From positions 1 through 5,526 of the forward strand of contig CAMNDS010000065.1 in assembly GCA_946535695.1 (NCBI GenBank): 5,526 nucleotides of DNA, in the 5' to 3' direction. Both the position numbers and the translations under genes were made by a program. The DNA comes from an uncultured Clostridia bacterium. Its GTDB lineage: Bacteria > Bacillota > Clostridia > Oscillospirales > Acutalibacteraceae. Positions within the stretch are counted from its first letter, which is position 1. Each line of letters begins with the position of its first letter. Shown one piece after another: positions 1-5,218 of the stretch. The notes under the pieces were generated by a model. It saw only the letters and a program-made list of their open reading frames with translations. It did not search any database and was not told the origin of the DNA.

Positions 1-432
1 ATCAACTGTAATAATTAAATTAACACCGTAGTTATGTATTTCGTCCACAATATTTTTCGTCAAACTATAGCCTTCTTCGTACCTAGACGGAAGCATATAA
101 ATTACATTCAATTTTTTTTTACATAAATATGAATAAAACATAACAGTTGCGGTAATTCCGTCACAATCATAATCACCAAAAATACAAACTTTCTCAAATT
201 TTTCAATTGCTTGTTTTAATCTTGAAACTAACTCGGGCATTCCGTAAAATTTTGAAGAATCTGAAAAAGAATAATCACAATCTAAAAATTTTTTTATTTC
301 TTTTATACTTTCAAAATTTCTCGACGATAATATATCAATCAGCAACGGCGAAATACCCGAATTTAATTTATCTTCCTCTGAAAAACTTTTTTTTTCAGGT
401 AATATCCAAACTTTCAAATAATTACAACTCAT
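1..432 (-). CDS. recJ: Single-stranded-DNA-specific exonuclease RecJ, N-terminal part (3' end outside window)
   Basis: The minus strand reads open from an ATG at 432-430 through the left edge, giving 144 residues with no stop. RecJ is a cytoplasmic 5'-3' single-strand DNA exonuclease of the DHH family, used in recombination and mismatch or base-excision repair. The fragment has the typical RecJ N-terminal order. A poorly conserved leader contains the 'GISPLLIDILSSR' segment at residues 26-38. DHH motif I follows as FGDYDCDGITAT at 85-96, with metal-ligand aspartates D87, D89 and D91. Next come 'LPSRYEEGYSL' at 114-124 and 'GVNLIITVD' at 136-144, whose last Asp begins motif II. The DHH motif itself and the DHHA1 and OB domains lie outside the window. 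The start overlaps the stop of the zinc-ribbon gene as ATGA (429-432), which implies translational coupling. The family assignment is firm; whether the whole gene is intact cannot be seen. Confidence 0.93.
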   Translation of the reverse strand, partial: MSCNYLKVWILPEKKSFSEEDKLNSGISPLLIDILSSRNFESIKEIKKFLDCDYSFSDSSKFYGMPELVSRLKQAIEKFEKVCIFGDYDCDGITATVMFYSYLCKKKLNVIYMLPSRYEEGYSLTKNIVDEIHNYGVNLIITVD

Positions 433-608
433 TTCTGATTATTTTTGAAGATATCGCCACGAATAATACAGCCGCAACTCGGGCAATAAAACTTTCCATT
501 TTTTTCAGGCTTGGCCATCATTCCCGACTTTCCACATGACGGACATTTAAATCCTACAGATTTATTCATATAATTTTCCATATAATCATCCATATTAAAA
601 TTACTCAT
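429..608 (-). CDS. Small double-CxxC zinc-ribbon protein, 59 aa, coupled to recJ
   Basis: This is a 59-residue protein starting at the ATG at 608-606. That start has a GAGAGGTG ribosome binding site 6 bases upstream and lies just downstream of a consensus promoter. A longer frame reaching to 659 is rejected because it would start inside the promoter. The N-terminal 18 residues are Asn/Met/Tyr-rich (MDDYMENYMNKS). A zinc ribbon follows: CPSC at 22-25 and CPSCGC at 42-47, the two knuckles separated by a 16-residue basic loop. Four cysteines are well placed to hold one zinc. The tail ends IFKNNQK. Proteins of this shape are usually nucleic-acid or protein-binding accessory factors, but no family is recognised. 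The ATGA overlap with recJ suggests co-expression and possibly a DNA-repair link, which is inference only. Confidence 0.8.
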   Translation of the reverse strand: MSNFNMDDYMENYMNKSVGFKCPSCGKSGMMAKPEKNGKFYCPSCGCIIRGDIFKNNQK

Positions 609-614
609 AGCAAA

Positions 615-623
615 CACCTCTCT
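615..623 (-). promoter_or_regulatory. Ribosome binding site fixing the zinc-ribbon start
   Basis: On the minus strand AGAGAGGTG lies 6 bases before the ATG at 608-606. The only upstream in-frame alternatives fall within or ahead of the promoter's -10 box, so this site decides the start codon. Confidence 0.75.
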
Positions 624-630
624 TGTTGTC

Positions 631-659
631 ATTATACCAAACTGAAAATAAAAAGTCAA
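631..659 (-). promoter_or_regulatory. Sigma-A-type promoter of the zinc-ribbon/recJ operon
   Basis: On the minus strand a TTGACT -35 box (654-659) is followed by a 17-bp spacer and a perfect TATAAT -10 box (631-636). A/T tracts lie upstream of the -35. Transcription would start around 624, leaving a very short leader (about 15 nt) before the start codon at 608. This is about as close to housekeeping consensus as natural promoters come, so constitutive expression is likely. Confidence 0.85.
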
Positions 660-676
660 ATTAAAAATTTTTGCTT

Positions 677-706
677 AAAAAAACTGGCAATGCTCAAAGC
701 ATTGCC
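677..706 (-). terminator. Intrinsic terminator of the 550-aa protein gene
   Basis: Read on the minus strand, GGCAATGCT-TTG-AGCATTGCC forms a 9-bp perfect stem with a 3-nt loop (686-706), followed by AGTTTTTTT (677-685). It lies 20 bp past the TAG stop of the 550-aa gene and just upstream of the next promoter, separating the two transcription units. The opposite flank (AAATTTTATT) is a weaker T-rich stretch, and no plus-strand gene feeds into it. Confidence 0.9.
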
Positions 707-725
707 AAATTTTATTGAATTCACT

Positions 726-2378
726 CTAATTTTTAATAGGAGCATTTCCTTTAAGAGTACCTTTACTAGTAATATCCAAACCGGGTCTTGCAACACTTTT
801 ATTACCTAATAAGCCTTTAAATTTATTAATAATCTTTTGGCCATAACCTGTTTTCCAAGATGCAATTCCAAGCGCCGCAGCCACAACTACAGGAATAGTA
901 ATTCCCATCGCAAGTTTTTTACCATTGCTAAGGCCTTTTTTCTTGCCTTTTTTCTTGCCTTGTTTACCACCTGGGTTATCTGAGTTATCTGGTTGGTCAT
1001 TGCCGCCAGCGCCACCGTCACCATTCAACTCATATCTTAAGAACTCTTTACAAGTGTCATCTGCCATACCACCCGCAAACTTACTAAGATCTTGACCTTG
1101 AAATGCTTTGCATATCATTTGTATAAGCCTCATTAAAGGGTCCTCTGTATTTAAAGCTTCTGCAAAATCAGCAATTGTGAAATTTTCTTTTAAACCACCG
1201 ACTGAATTATAAAAATTCTGAACAAGAAGAACAAAATTCACAGCATCAGCCTTTTTATTAATCGGAAATTTACCATTAGAAATACCAGCAACAACATCAT
1301 AATCTTTTTTAAATTCTTCTTCAGTCTTCTTACAAATTGATGACGTGACTATACTACGATACTTCTCAGAAGCTGCTAAAACGGCGGCTCCTACATTTTC
1401 TTCATCTTCAGCCAATTCCTCCAAATACGTATTAATAGCCATCAAGGTAGCAAACCCTTTGACATCATCCGAGCCATTAACCTTTATCTTAAAATCTACC
1501 TCATTAAAACGCTTAAAATTACCTTTCTCTTTAGGACTAAAACTATCAATAGTACCCTTAATCGATGCAAACTCATCTTCTGAAAGTTTAACTGCATTAA
1601 AATCTATCGCTACATTCGCAGTTGAATGTAACAACACACCGTCAAAATCTCCTAATTCACTTGTCGCAAGGTTTTCTTTCTTTTTAACTACTACACTACC
1701 GTCTTTCCCAATCACCATAACACTATTATGCTGAGACTCAGGATTCGTTAAACCATCAATGAAATTTTTAAGAAGCAAAGAATTTTTTTCAATATCTCTT
1801 AAAGCATATTTGTCACTATTATAAAAAAGTTGGTACAATGACCTTTCAGGGGATGTTTCAAATTTAAAACCAATTGGTGAGGAATTTCCTAAAAATAATT
1901 TCACAACCGCAAGATTACCAAAATCTCCAGTACTTGGAAATGATTTAATATATCTAGGCCAAAAACAATCATCATTATTCATATTGTTAAAAACACTAAA
2001 AACGGCACTTTTCAACGCATTAACATTATAGGCTCCTTGGCGTGTTACTTCACCATTGTTTTCATTTATTTCGCCCTTTTCAACTTCCAGTCCACACGAA
2101 ACCAATTTAGCGAATAACTTCGCATCATCAGTTAAGTTACCACTTTGATCTACAGGATTTTTAAGGTTATCAACATCAATATCTAACTCTTTAAAAGCAC
2201 CCCATTGTCCATTAGACGCTTTAAAATTAGCACCATCATTTTCAATAACATTAAAAGTAGGATCACTCTCCATAGCATAAGAACCTCTATCTGCCATCCT
2301 CTGTCCAACGCCACCCATGAGCGTGAGCGCCAACAATAAACGAGCTATACGAGATTTAGAATTCCTTTTGTAACTCAT
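726..2378 (-). CDS. Predicted secreted/membrane-anchored protein of unknown family, 550 aa
   Basis: The gene is complete: ATG at 2378-2376, GGAGGT ribosome binding site 8 bases upstream (2387-2392), own promoter, TAG stop at 726-728 and own terminator. The family is not recognised. The N-terminus is signal-like: basic residues (K4, R5, K8, R10, R13), a hydrophobic run LLLALTLMGGVG at 14-25, and a plausible cleavage after SYA at 33-35. Residues 36 to about 450 form a large, mostly acidic soluble region with five scattered cysteines and no motif I can name. A Gly/Asn/Asp linker (about 452-470) leads to a lysine cluster, GKKKGKKKG, at about 474-482. A hydrophobic helix LAMGITIPVVVAAALGIASW follows at about 489-508, then a basic 42-residue tail. 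No LPXTG sortase motif is present. The likely layout is an extracytoplasmic domain tethered by a C-terminal helix, with the basic tail inside. A surface or host-contact role is speculation. Confidence 0.8.
   Translation of the reverse strand: MSYKRNSKSRIARLLLALTLMGGVGQRMADRGSYAMESDPTFNVIENDGANFKASNGQWGAFKELDIDVDNLKNPVDQSGNLTDDAKLFAKLVSCGLEVEKGEINENNGEVTRQGAYNVNALKSAVFSVFNNMNNDDCFWPRYIKSFPSTGDFGNLAVVKLFLGNSSPIGFKFETSPERSLYQLFYNSDKYALRDIEKNSLLLKNFIDGLTNPESQHNSVMVIGKDGSVVVKKKENLATSELGDFDGVLLHSTANVAIDFNAVKLSEDEFASIKGTIDSFSPKEKGNFKRFNEVDFKIKVNGSDDVKGFATLMAINTYLEELAEDEENVGAAVLAASEKYRSIVTSSICKKTEEEFKKDYDVVAGISNGKFPINKKADAVNFVLLVQNFYNSVGGLKENFTIADFAEALNTEDPLMRLIQMICKAFQGQDLSKFAGGMADDTCKEFLRYELNGDGGAGGNDQPDNSDNPGGKQGKKKGKKKGLSNGKKLAMGITIPVVVAAALGIASWKTGYGQKIINKFKGLLGNKSVARPGLDITSKGTLKGNAPIKN
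933..956 (-). repeat. 12-bp tandem repeat (two copies) encoding the lysine cluster
   Basis: The plus strand reads GCCTTTTTTCTT twice in perfect tandem (933-944 and 945-956). A partial third unit (GCCTTG) follows. On the coding minus strand this gives the GKKKGKKKG repeat just before the C-terminal hydrophobic helix of the 550-aa protein. The homopolymeric T runs make it a likely slippage site, but the unit length of 12 keeps the reading frame when copies are gained or lost. Confidence 0.8.
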
Positions 2379-2424
2379 AAATATCTACCTCCAAAAAATA
2401 AAATTTGACCAAGAGTTTAAATGT

Positions 2425-2447
2425 AATTAGAATATAAAATCCTAATT
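2425..2447 (-). promoter_or_regulatory. Possible hairpin in the 5' leader of the 550-aa protein gene
   Basis: On the minus strand AATTAGGA and TTCTAATT flank a 7-nt loop. They form an 8-bp, AT-rich stem with one G-U pair, between the predicted transcription start and the ribosome binding site. It could stabilise the roughly 70-nt leader. The stem is weak, and a chance match in AT-rich DNA is quite possible. Confidence 0.3.
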
Positions 2448-2456
2448 TCACCTACA

Positions 2457-2485
2457 ATTTTACTGTAACCCACAAAAAAAGTCAA
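2457..2485 (-). promoter_or_regulatory. Sigma-A-type promoter of the 550-aa protein gene
   Basis: On the minus strand a TTGACT -35 (2480-2485), a 17-bp spacer and a TAAAAT -10 (2457-2462) are seen. Upstream, from 2486 to 2536, come phased runs of A and T (AAAAAAA, TTTTTT, AAAAAA) resembling an UP element or intrinsically bent DNA. These would strengthen the promoter. The remaining leader to 2378 is about 70 nt. No clear intrinsic terminator for the preceding HD-domain gene is seen in the same gap, only an A/T-only palindrome. Confidence 0.75.
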
Positions 2486-2536
2486 GCGTTTTTTTCAAAA
2501 AATTGCAAATTTTTTTATTTTTTTCACTTTTTCTAA

Positions 2537-3133
2537 TCAAAAATGCTTTTTAACAGCCGACGTACCTTTCTCGCGAATATACGTAGACTCAAGGTCGGCG
2601 ATAAAAAGTTTAACCGATAAAGGATACTTATCAAATGCAAAAGCAATCGGAGAATTATAACCTCCACCTTTAACGGCGTCATCAAAACCGCCCATATGCC
2701 ATCTTATTGCCACGGCTTCAGCAGGTTTTAAACGCATAAAGCGTTCGATTAAAAAAACCGATTTTTCACCATGACCATAAGGGAAACTGTCATCAGTCGT
2801 GTAATATGGAATTTTTTCCCAAACTCCAGTTAGCTCATTTTTGACATTTCGCGAAGAAACTTTATAAAAATTAATCTTGCAAACGTCATGTAAAAGAGCA
2901 CAAATCGCAAAAGATTCTTCGTCATCCGAAGGCTCAAAATGTTTTTCACGCAAAACTTCGTAAACCTTCACGCTATGTTCAACAAGACCACCTTCTTTTG
3001 CACAATGAAACTTAGTGCTCGCCGGAGCTGAAAAAAAATCTGTGGTGTGAATCCAGCCAAGAAGCTCATCAGCTCCATCCCTAGAAATTTTTTCACAAAA
3101 TATAGAAATAAATTTCTCTTTATAGCCTGGCAC
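2537..3133 (-). CDS. HD-domain metal-dependent phosphohydrolase, 198 aa (YhaM-like HD region)
   Basis: The protein starts at GTG (3133-3131) with AGGGTGAT six bases upstream and ends at TGA 2537-2539. HD-superfamily signatures are clear in order. GGLVEHSVKV at 48-57 carries H53, CALLHDVCKI at 78-87 carries the H82-D83 pair, GHGEKS lies at 120-125, and IRWHMGGFD at 143-151 carries H146. LFIADLEST near the C-terminus supplies a candidate last Asp. The arrangement resembles the HD module of YhaM-type 3'-5' exoribonucleases but lacks their N-terminal OB domain. Substrates could therefore be nucleotides or RNA ends; which is not determinable here. It is the second gene of a two-gene operon, 7 bp after the AbrB-type regulator. 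The fold call is confident, the substrate unknown. An alternative is a signalling-nucleotide phosphodiesterase. Confidence 0.85.
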   Translation of the reverse strand: MPGYKEKFISIFCEKISRDGADELLGWIHTTDFFSAPASTKFHCAKEGGLVEHSVKVYEVLREKHFEPSDDEESFAICALLHDVCKINFYKVSSRNVKNELTGVWEKIPYYTTDDSFPYGHGEKSVFLIERFMRLKPAEAVAIRWHMGGFDDAVKGGGYNSPIAFAFDKYPLSVKLFIADLESTYIREKGTSAVKKHF

Positions 3134-3139
3134 TAAAAC

Positions 3140-3147
3140 ATCACCCT
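3140..3147 (-). promoter_or_regulatory. Ribosome binding site supporting the GTG start of the HD-domain gene
   Basis: AGGGTGAT on the minus strand overlaps the last codons and TGA stop of the regulator gene and sits 6 bases before GTG 3133-3131. The nearby ATG (3141-3139) is followed two codons later by a stop, so GTG is the sensible start and translation is probably coupled to the upstream gene. Confidence 0.65.
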
Positions 3148-3395
3148 AAACTAGAAATTTTGTCAACACAACTCTTACACAAATACTTACCATCGAGCTC
3201 AACAAGCTCACCATTAGAGCCGCACAATGTGCAAGCGTTAGTGTACTTTTTCATTATAACACTATTTTGTTCTTTGTCAAGAAAAAATTCGACATATTCC
3301 CCTATTCCAAATCCCACCTCATCTCTGAGGTTTTTGGGTACAACAATTCTGCCTAGACTATCAACACATCTGGCGCCTCTTTTTTCCAAAGCCAT
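3141..3395 (-). CDS. AbrB/SpoVT-type transcription regulator with C-terminal zinc ribbon, 84 aa
   Basis: The N-terminal half is a SpoVT/AbrB swapped-hairpin DNA-binding domain. Residues 8-50 contain the hallmark ARCVDSLGRIVVPKNLRDEV followed by GIGEYVEFFLD and VIMKKY. These proteins bind DNA as dimers through the loop after the first strand. The C-terminal third is a C4 zinc ribbon with CTLC at 55-58 and CKSC at 73-76, an add-on common in clostridial members of the family. The ATG at 3395-3393 has an AAAGGAGTG site (3405-3413) and a consensus promoter ahead. The gene leads an operon with the HD phosphohydrolase. A tempting explanation of an imperfect inverted repeat in its leader is autoregulation, which AbrB proteins often show. 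It resembles SpoVT/AbrB regulators more than MazE antitoxins, since no toxin gene follows. The targets are unknown. Confidence 0.9.
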   Translation of the reverse strand: MALEKRGARCVDSLGRIVVPKNLRDEVGFGIGEYVEFFLDKEQNSVIMKKYTNACTLCGSNGELVELDGKYLCKSCVDKISSLG

Positions 3396-3414
3396 AAAAA
3401 TTCACACTCCTTTT

Positions 3415-3443
3415 GGTGAAATTGGGTAATAAATACAATCACC
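3415..3443 (-). promoter_or_regulatory. Imperfect inverted repeat in the regulator's leader, possible operator
   Basis: On the plus strand GGTGAAATTG (3415-3424) and CAATCACC (3436-3443) are inverted copies of each other apart from two extra bases in the left arm. The element lies between the -10 box and the ribosome binding site of the AbrB-type gene, where a bound repressor or an RNA hairpin could act. Autoregulation is an inference, and AbrB-type proteins do not have a strict consensus to test by eye. Confidence 0.35.
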
Positions 3444-3454
3444 CATCATAAATT

Positions 3455-3482
3455 ATTATATAGGCAAACAATAAAATGTCAA
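3455..3482 (-). promoter_or_regulatory. Sigma-A-type promoter of the regulator/HD operon
   Basis: On the minus strand a perfect TTGACA -35 (3477-3482), a 16-bp spacer and a perfect TATAAT -10 (3455-3460) are present. The predicted leader is about 50 nt. The same 143-bp gap must also hold the divergent promoter of spmA, so the two units may interfere with or co-regulate each other. Confidence 0.85.
3465..3472 (+). promoter_or_regulatory. Possible sporulation (sigma-E-like) -10 element for spmAB
   Basis: The plus strand reads CAAACAAT, one base off the sigma-E -10 consensus CATACAAT. It is about 65 bp ahead of spmA. In Bacillus subtilis spmA-spmB is transcribed in the mother cell under sigma-E. 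No convincing -35 partner at the usual 14-15 bp is found (CATAAA is nearby but too close), so this is only a candidate. No sigma-A promoter is seen on the plus strand in the gap. Confidence 0.2.
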
Positions 3483-3538
3483 ACTATGAAATATTAGGTC
3501 AAAAATTGTAGAAAAATGGATTTTTTAGGAGCCATAAA

Positions 3539-4114
3539 ATGATAGGGAAAGTATGGGCAACAATGCTAATTGCAAGTTTTTTATGCGCCCTGATAAATAA
3601 TAAAATTAACGAACTAGGCAATGCAATACTTGAGGGCACCGACCAAGCAATAAATATAATACTAATGACCTCTGGAGCAATAATTTTTTGGTCGGGAATG
3701 ATGAAAATCGCGCAAGATAGCGGATTTACTGGTGCTATCTCGAGATTATTATTTCCCATTTTACAAGTTTTATTTCCAAATTGTGCCAAAAAACAGAATA
3801 TTTTAAATCCAATATGCATAAATCTTGTATCAAACATTATGGGACTTAGCAATGCCGCAACACCTTCAGGAATAAAAGCCATGAAAGAAATGAAAAAAGA
3901 AAAGCTTTTAAGTGCAAATACTTTGGTATTTTTAATAATGAACATGTCTTGCGTACAAATTGCGCCAACATTTTTAGTAGCACTTAGAAAAAATTTTGGC
4001 TCGAATAAACCATATGAAATATTACCAAAAATGTGGGCAACCTCAATTATTTTTCTATTAACTGGAATATTGTTAATTAAAATATTCAAAAAAAACAAAA
4101 TTGATAGACAGTAA
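3539..4114 (+). CDS. spmA: Spore maturation protein SpmA
   Basis: The protein is 191 residues, close to the approximately 196 of Bacillus SpmA, so it is full length. The ATG at 3539 has AGGAG 7 bases upstream (3527-3531). It is an integral membrane protein of the nucleoside-recognition (Gate) domain family. Hydrophobic segments lie at about 5-19, 38-59, 127-150 and 165-184. The family hallmark NIMGLSNAATPSGIKAMKEM lies at residues 99-118. SpmA and SpmB are required in B. subtilis for normal spore-core dehydration and heat resistance; their transported substrate is not established. The gene ends in TAA one base before spmB, so the two are translated together. High AT content is reflected in a Lys/Ile/Asn-rich sequence. 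No disruptive change is seen, so it appears functional. Confidence 0.93.
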   Translation: MIGKVWATMLIASFLCALINNKINELGNAILEGTDQAINIILMTSGAIIFWSGMMKIAQDSGFTGAISRLLFPILQVLFPNCAKKQNILNPICINLVSNIMGLSNAATPSGIKAMKEMKKEKLLSANTLVFLIMNMSCVQIAPTFLVALRKNFGSNKPYEILPKMWATSIIFLLTGILLIKIFKKNKIDRQ

Positions 4115-4115
4115 A

Positions 4116-4628
4116 ATGATGATTGAAAACATAGGAACTTTTTCGGCTCCAACCTTAATAGTTATAATTTTGATATTTGCTATAAAATCAAAAATAAATA
4201 TATTTGATTCGTTCATAAAAGGTGCAAAAGAAGGTCTTGAATGTATGTTATCAATTTTGCCGGCAATAATTGCATTGATCACGGCAGTGACTATGTTCAA
4301 ATTTTCTGGCACTTTAGAAATCATAATAAAATTATTAAATCCGATATTTTCGTTTTTAAAATTTCCGAAAGAATGTATACCACTTTTGATAATGAAGCCT
4401 ATTTCAGGTTCAGGTTCAAACGCAATATTGAGTTCTATCTTTGAATCATACGGACCGGATAGTTACGTTGGGAAACTATCTTCGATAATATCAGGCTCCA
4501 GCGAAGCTATTTTTTACATAGTTTCAACATATTGTGGCGCCATAAAATTCAAAGAAACAAAAAACATAATATTTTTCGCACTTATTTCGTTCATTACCTC
4601 GGTTTTGTTTGCTCTTTTTATATGTTAA
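4116..4628 (+). CDS. spmB: Spore maturation protein SpmB
   Basis: From the ATG at 4116 the protein has 170 residues, close to the approximately 178 of Bacillus SpmB. A second ATG follows at once (4119). An upstream TTG at 4101 would add five residues overlapping spmA and is less likely. No clear ribosome binding site is present, which fits reinitiation after the spmA stop 1 bp earlier. Family hallmarks are visible: SILPAIIALITAVTMFKFSG at 46-64, CIPLLIMKPISGSGSNA at 87-103 and SGSSEAIFYIVSTYCGA at 126-142. Hydrophobic segments lie at about 10-23, 45-62 and 149-169. Like SpmA it belongs to the Gate/nucleoside-recognition family and acts with it in spore-core dehydration. In the classic operon dacB lies beside spmAB; here spmB is followed within 30 bp by an IS scrap instead. 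Confidence 0.92.
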   Translation: MMIENIGTFSAPTLIVIILIFAIKSKINIFDSFIKGAKEGLECMLSILPAIIALITAVTMFKFSGTLEIIIKLLNPIFSFLKFPKECIPLLIMKPISGSGSNAILSSIFESYGPDSYVGKLSSIISGSSEAIFYIVSTYCGAIKFKETKNIIFFALISFITSVLFALFIC

Positions 4629-4651
4629 ATAAAAAACATTTCAAAAACAAA

Positions 4652-4802
4652 CTAAGGCCTGTTAGCAATAAATAGAGAATCAAAAATGAAAGTGAAGTGA
4701 ATAAAGAAAAGAAAAACAGAATCGAGTTTGTCATAACGAGTAAAAATGCGTCTAAAACGTTTAATTTTTCGAAAAAAGACGTTCGACTTTGTTTCGTAAT
4801 TT
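4652..4802 (-). pseudogene. IS5-family transposase, C-terminal fragment, frameshifted
   Basis: On the minus strand, residues LRNKVERLF (4799-4773) continue after a one-base frameshift as KIKRFRRIFTRYDKLD. The sequence then runs SVFLFFIHFTFIFDSLF to a TAG at 4652-4654. This is the well-known C-terminal pattern of IS5-family DDE transposases (RN.VERFFNKIK.FRR...TRYDKL...F...IH). The catalytic Glu of DDE is normally the E of this VER/IER segment. The frameshift is best explained by one extra A in the GAAAAATT run on the minus strand (about 4765-4769). Everything upstream (N-terminal domain, both catalytic Asp) is missing. The remnant is dead and directly abuts the murI remnant. Confidence 0.8.
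4656..4802 (-). mobile_element. Remnant of an IS5-family insertion sequence, one end only
   Basis: The outer end probably begins with GGCCTGTTAGCAATAAATAG at 4656. It is preceded by CTAA (4652-4655), which matches the YTAR target preference reported for the IS5 subgroup. The transposase stop codon falls in this CTAA, so host bases complete the gene. The second end, and hence the second target duplication, is absent. The interior boundary lies at about 4800-4810, where MurI similarity begins. Boundary precision is about 10 bp, since no second terminal inverted repeat is available to fix it. Confidence 0.65.
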
Positions 4803-5175
4803 ATCCAAATCTTGCCCGAAGCTTGCTGAAATAATCGAAAATAATAATTTAAGTAATAAAAATTTTGATTATATAAAATCTTGTGTTTTATGTTTTGCTG
4901 AAAAAAATATTGATACGTTAATTCTTGGTTGCACGCACTATCCGGTTGTAAAAAAGATTATATCGCAAATTTTAAATAATATTAAAATTATAGATTCAAG
5001 TATCGAGACAGCAAAATTCGTTTCAAAAATTTTAAGTAAAAATAATCATCATAGTTATAATCGACAAAAAATTAATATTTACGTTAGTAGCTTAACAGAC
5101 AAATTTAAAAACAATGCAATTAATATTTTGAGTGGTGATGTATCGAAAATGTTTTTTTATCTAAAGCTTGACTAA
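4803..5175 (+). pseudogene. murI: Glutamate racemase MurI, C-terminal remnant
   Basis: The frame from about 4803 to the TAA at 5173-5175 gives about 123 residues matching the C-terminal half of MurI. SCPKLAEIIENN corresponds to the usual ACPLFVPLIE region. IDTLILGCTHYPVVKKII (catalytic-Cys motif at 4927-4944) and IKIIDSSIETA follow. MurI racemises L-Glu to D-Glu for peptidoglycan and is normally about 260-270 residues with two catalytic cysteines. The N-terminal half with the first cysteine (usual context ACNT) is missing, replaced by the IS scrap. An ATG at 4789 lies in IS-derived sequence and has no ribosome binding site. The remaining frame has no internal stop, suggesting recent loss or relaxed decay. 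If no second murI or a D-amino-acid transaminase exists, D-Glu supply would be affected. Confidence 0.85.
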
Positions 5176-5218
5176 AAAATAAATTATCTTTATTTTCAGT
5201 TTGCCAAATTTAACGGCA

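Noticed and set aside
207..539. Plus-strand open frame of 110 codons
   Set aside because: It lies antisense across recJ and the zinc-ribbon gene, both of which have clear motifs; it has no ribosome binding site.
1345..1734. Plus-strand open frame of 129 codons inside the 550-aa gene
   Set aside because: Low-complexity Ser/Thr/Leu composition typical of an antisense shadow; no start signals.
2486..2536. A/T-only palindrome (AAAAAATT...AATTTTTT) as a terminator for the HD-domain gene
   Set aside because: The stem would contain only A-U pairs and is too weak; the A/T tracts are better explained as promoter-upstream sequence.
2537..3395. Toxin-antitoxin module (AbrB-like antitoxin plus partner)
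   Set aside because: The regulator has a SpoVT/AbrB-plus-zinc-ribbon form and the partner is an HD phosphohydrolase, not a MazF/VapC/Doc-type toxin.
4101..4115. TTG at 4101 as the spmB start
   Set aside because: It overlaps spmA, lacks a ribosome binding site and adds five residues absent from the usual SpmB N-terminus; ATG 4116 or 4119 fits better.
3499..4152. Minus-strand open frame of 217 codons opposite spmA
   Set aside because: It is the antisense of a gene with unmistakable SpmA motifs; hydrophobic content mirrors the membrane protein on the other strand.
4789..5175. A functional short MurI starting at ATG 4789
   Set aside because: The first codons are IS-derived, no ribosome binding site precedes them, and the half with the first catalytic cysteine is missing.
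5189..5203. 15-bp TTTATTTTCAGTTTG shared with the minus-strand promoter region near 638-652
   Set aside because: In DNA this AT-rich a 15-mer match across both strands of the window can arise by chance, and no extension or shared context was found.
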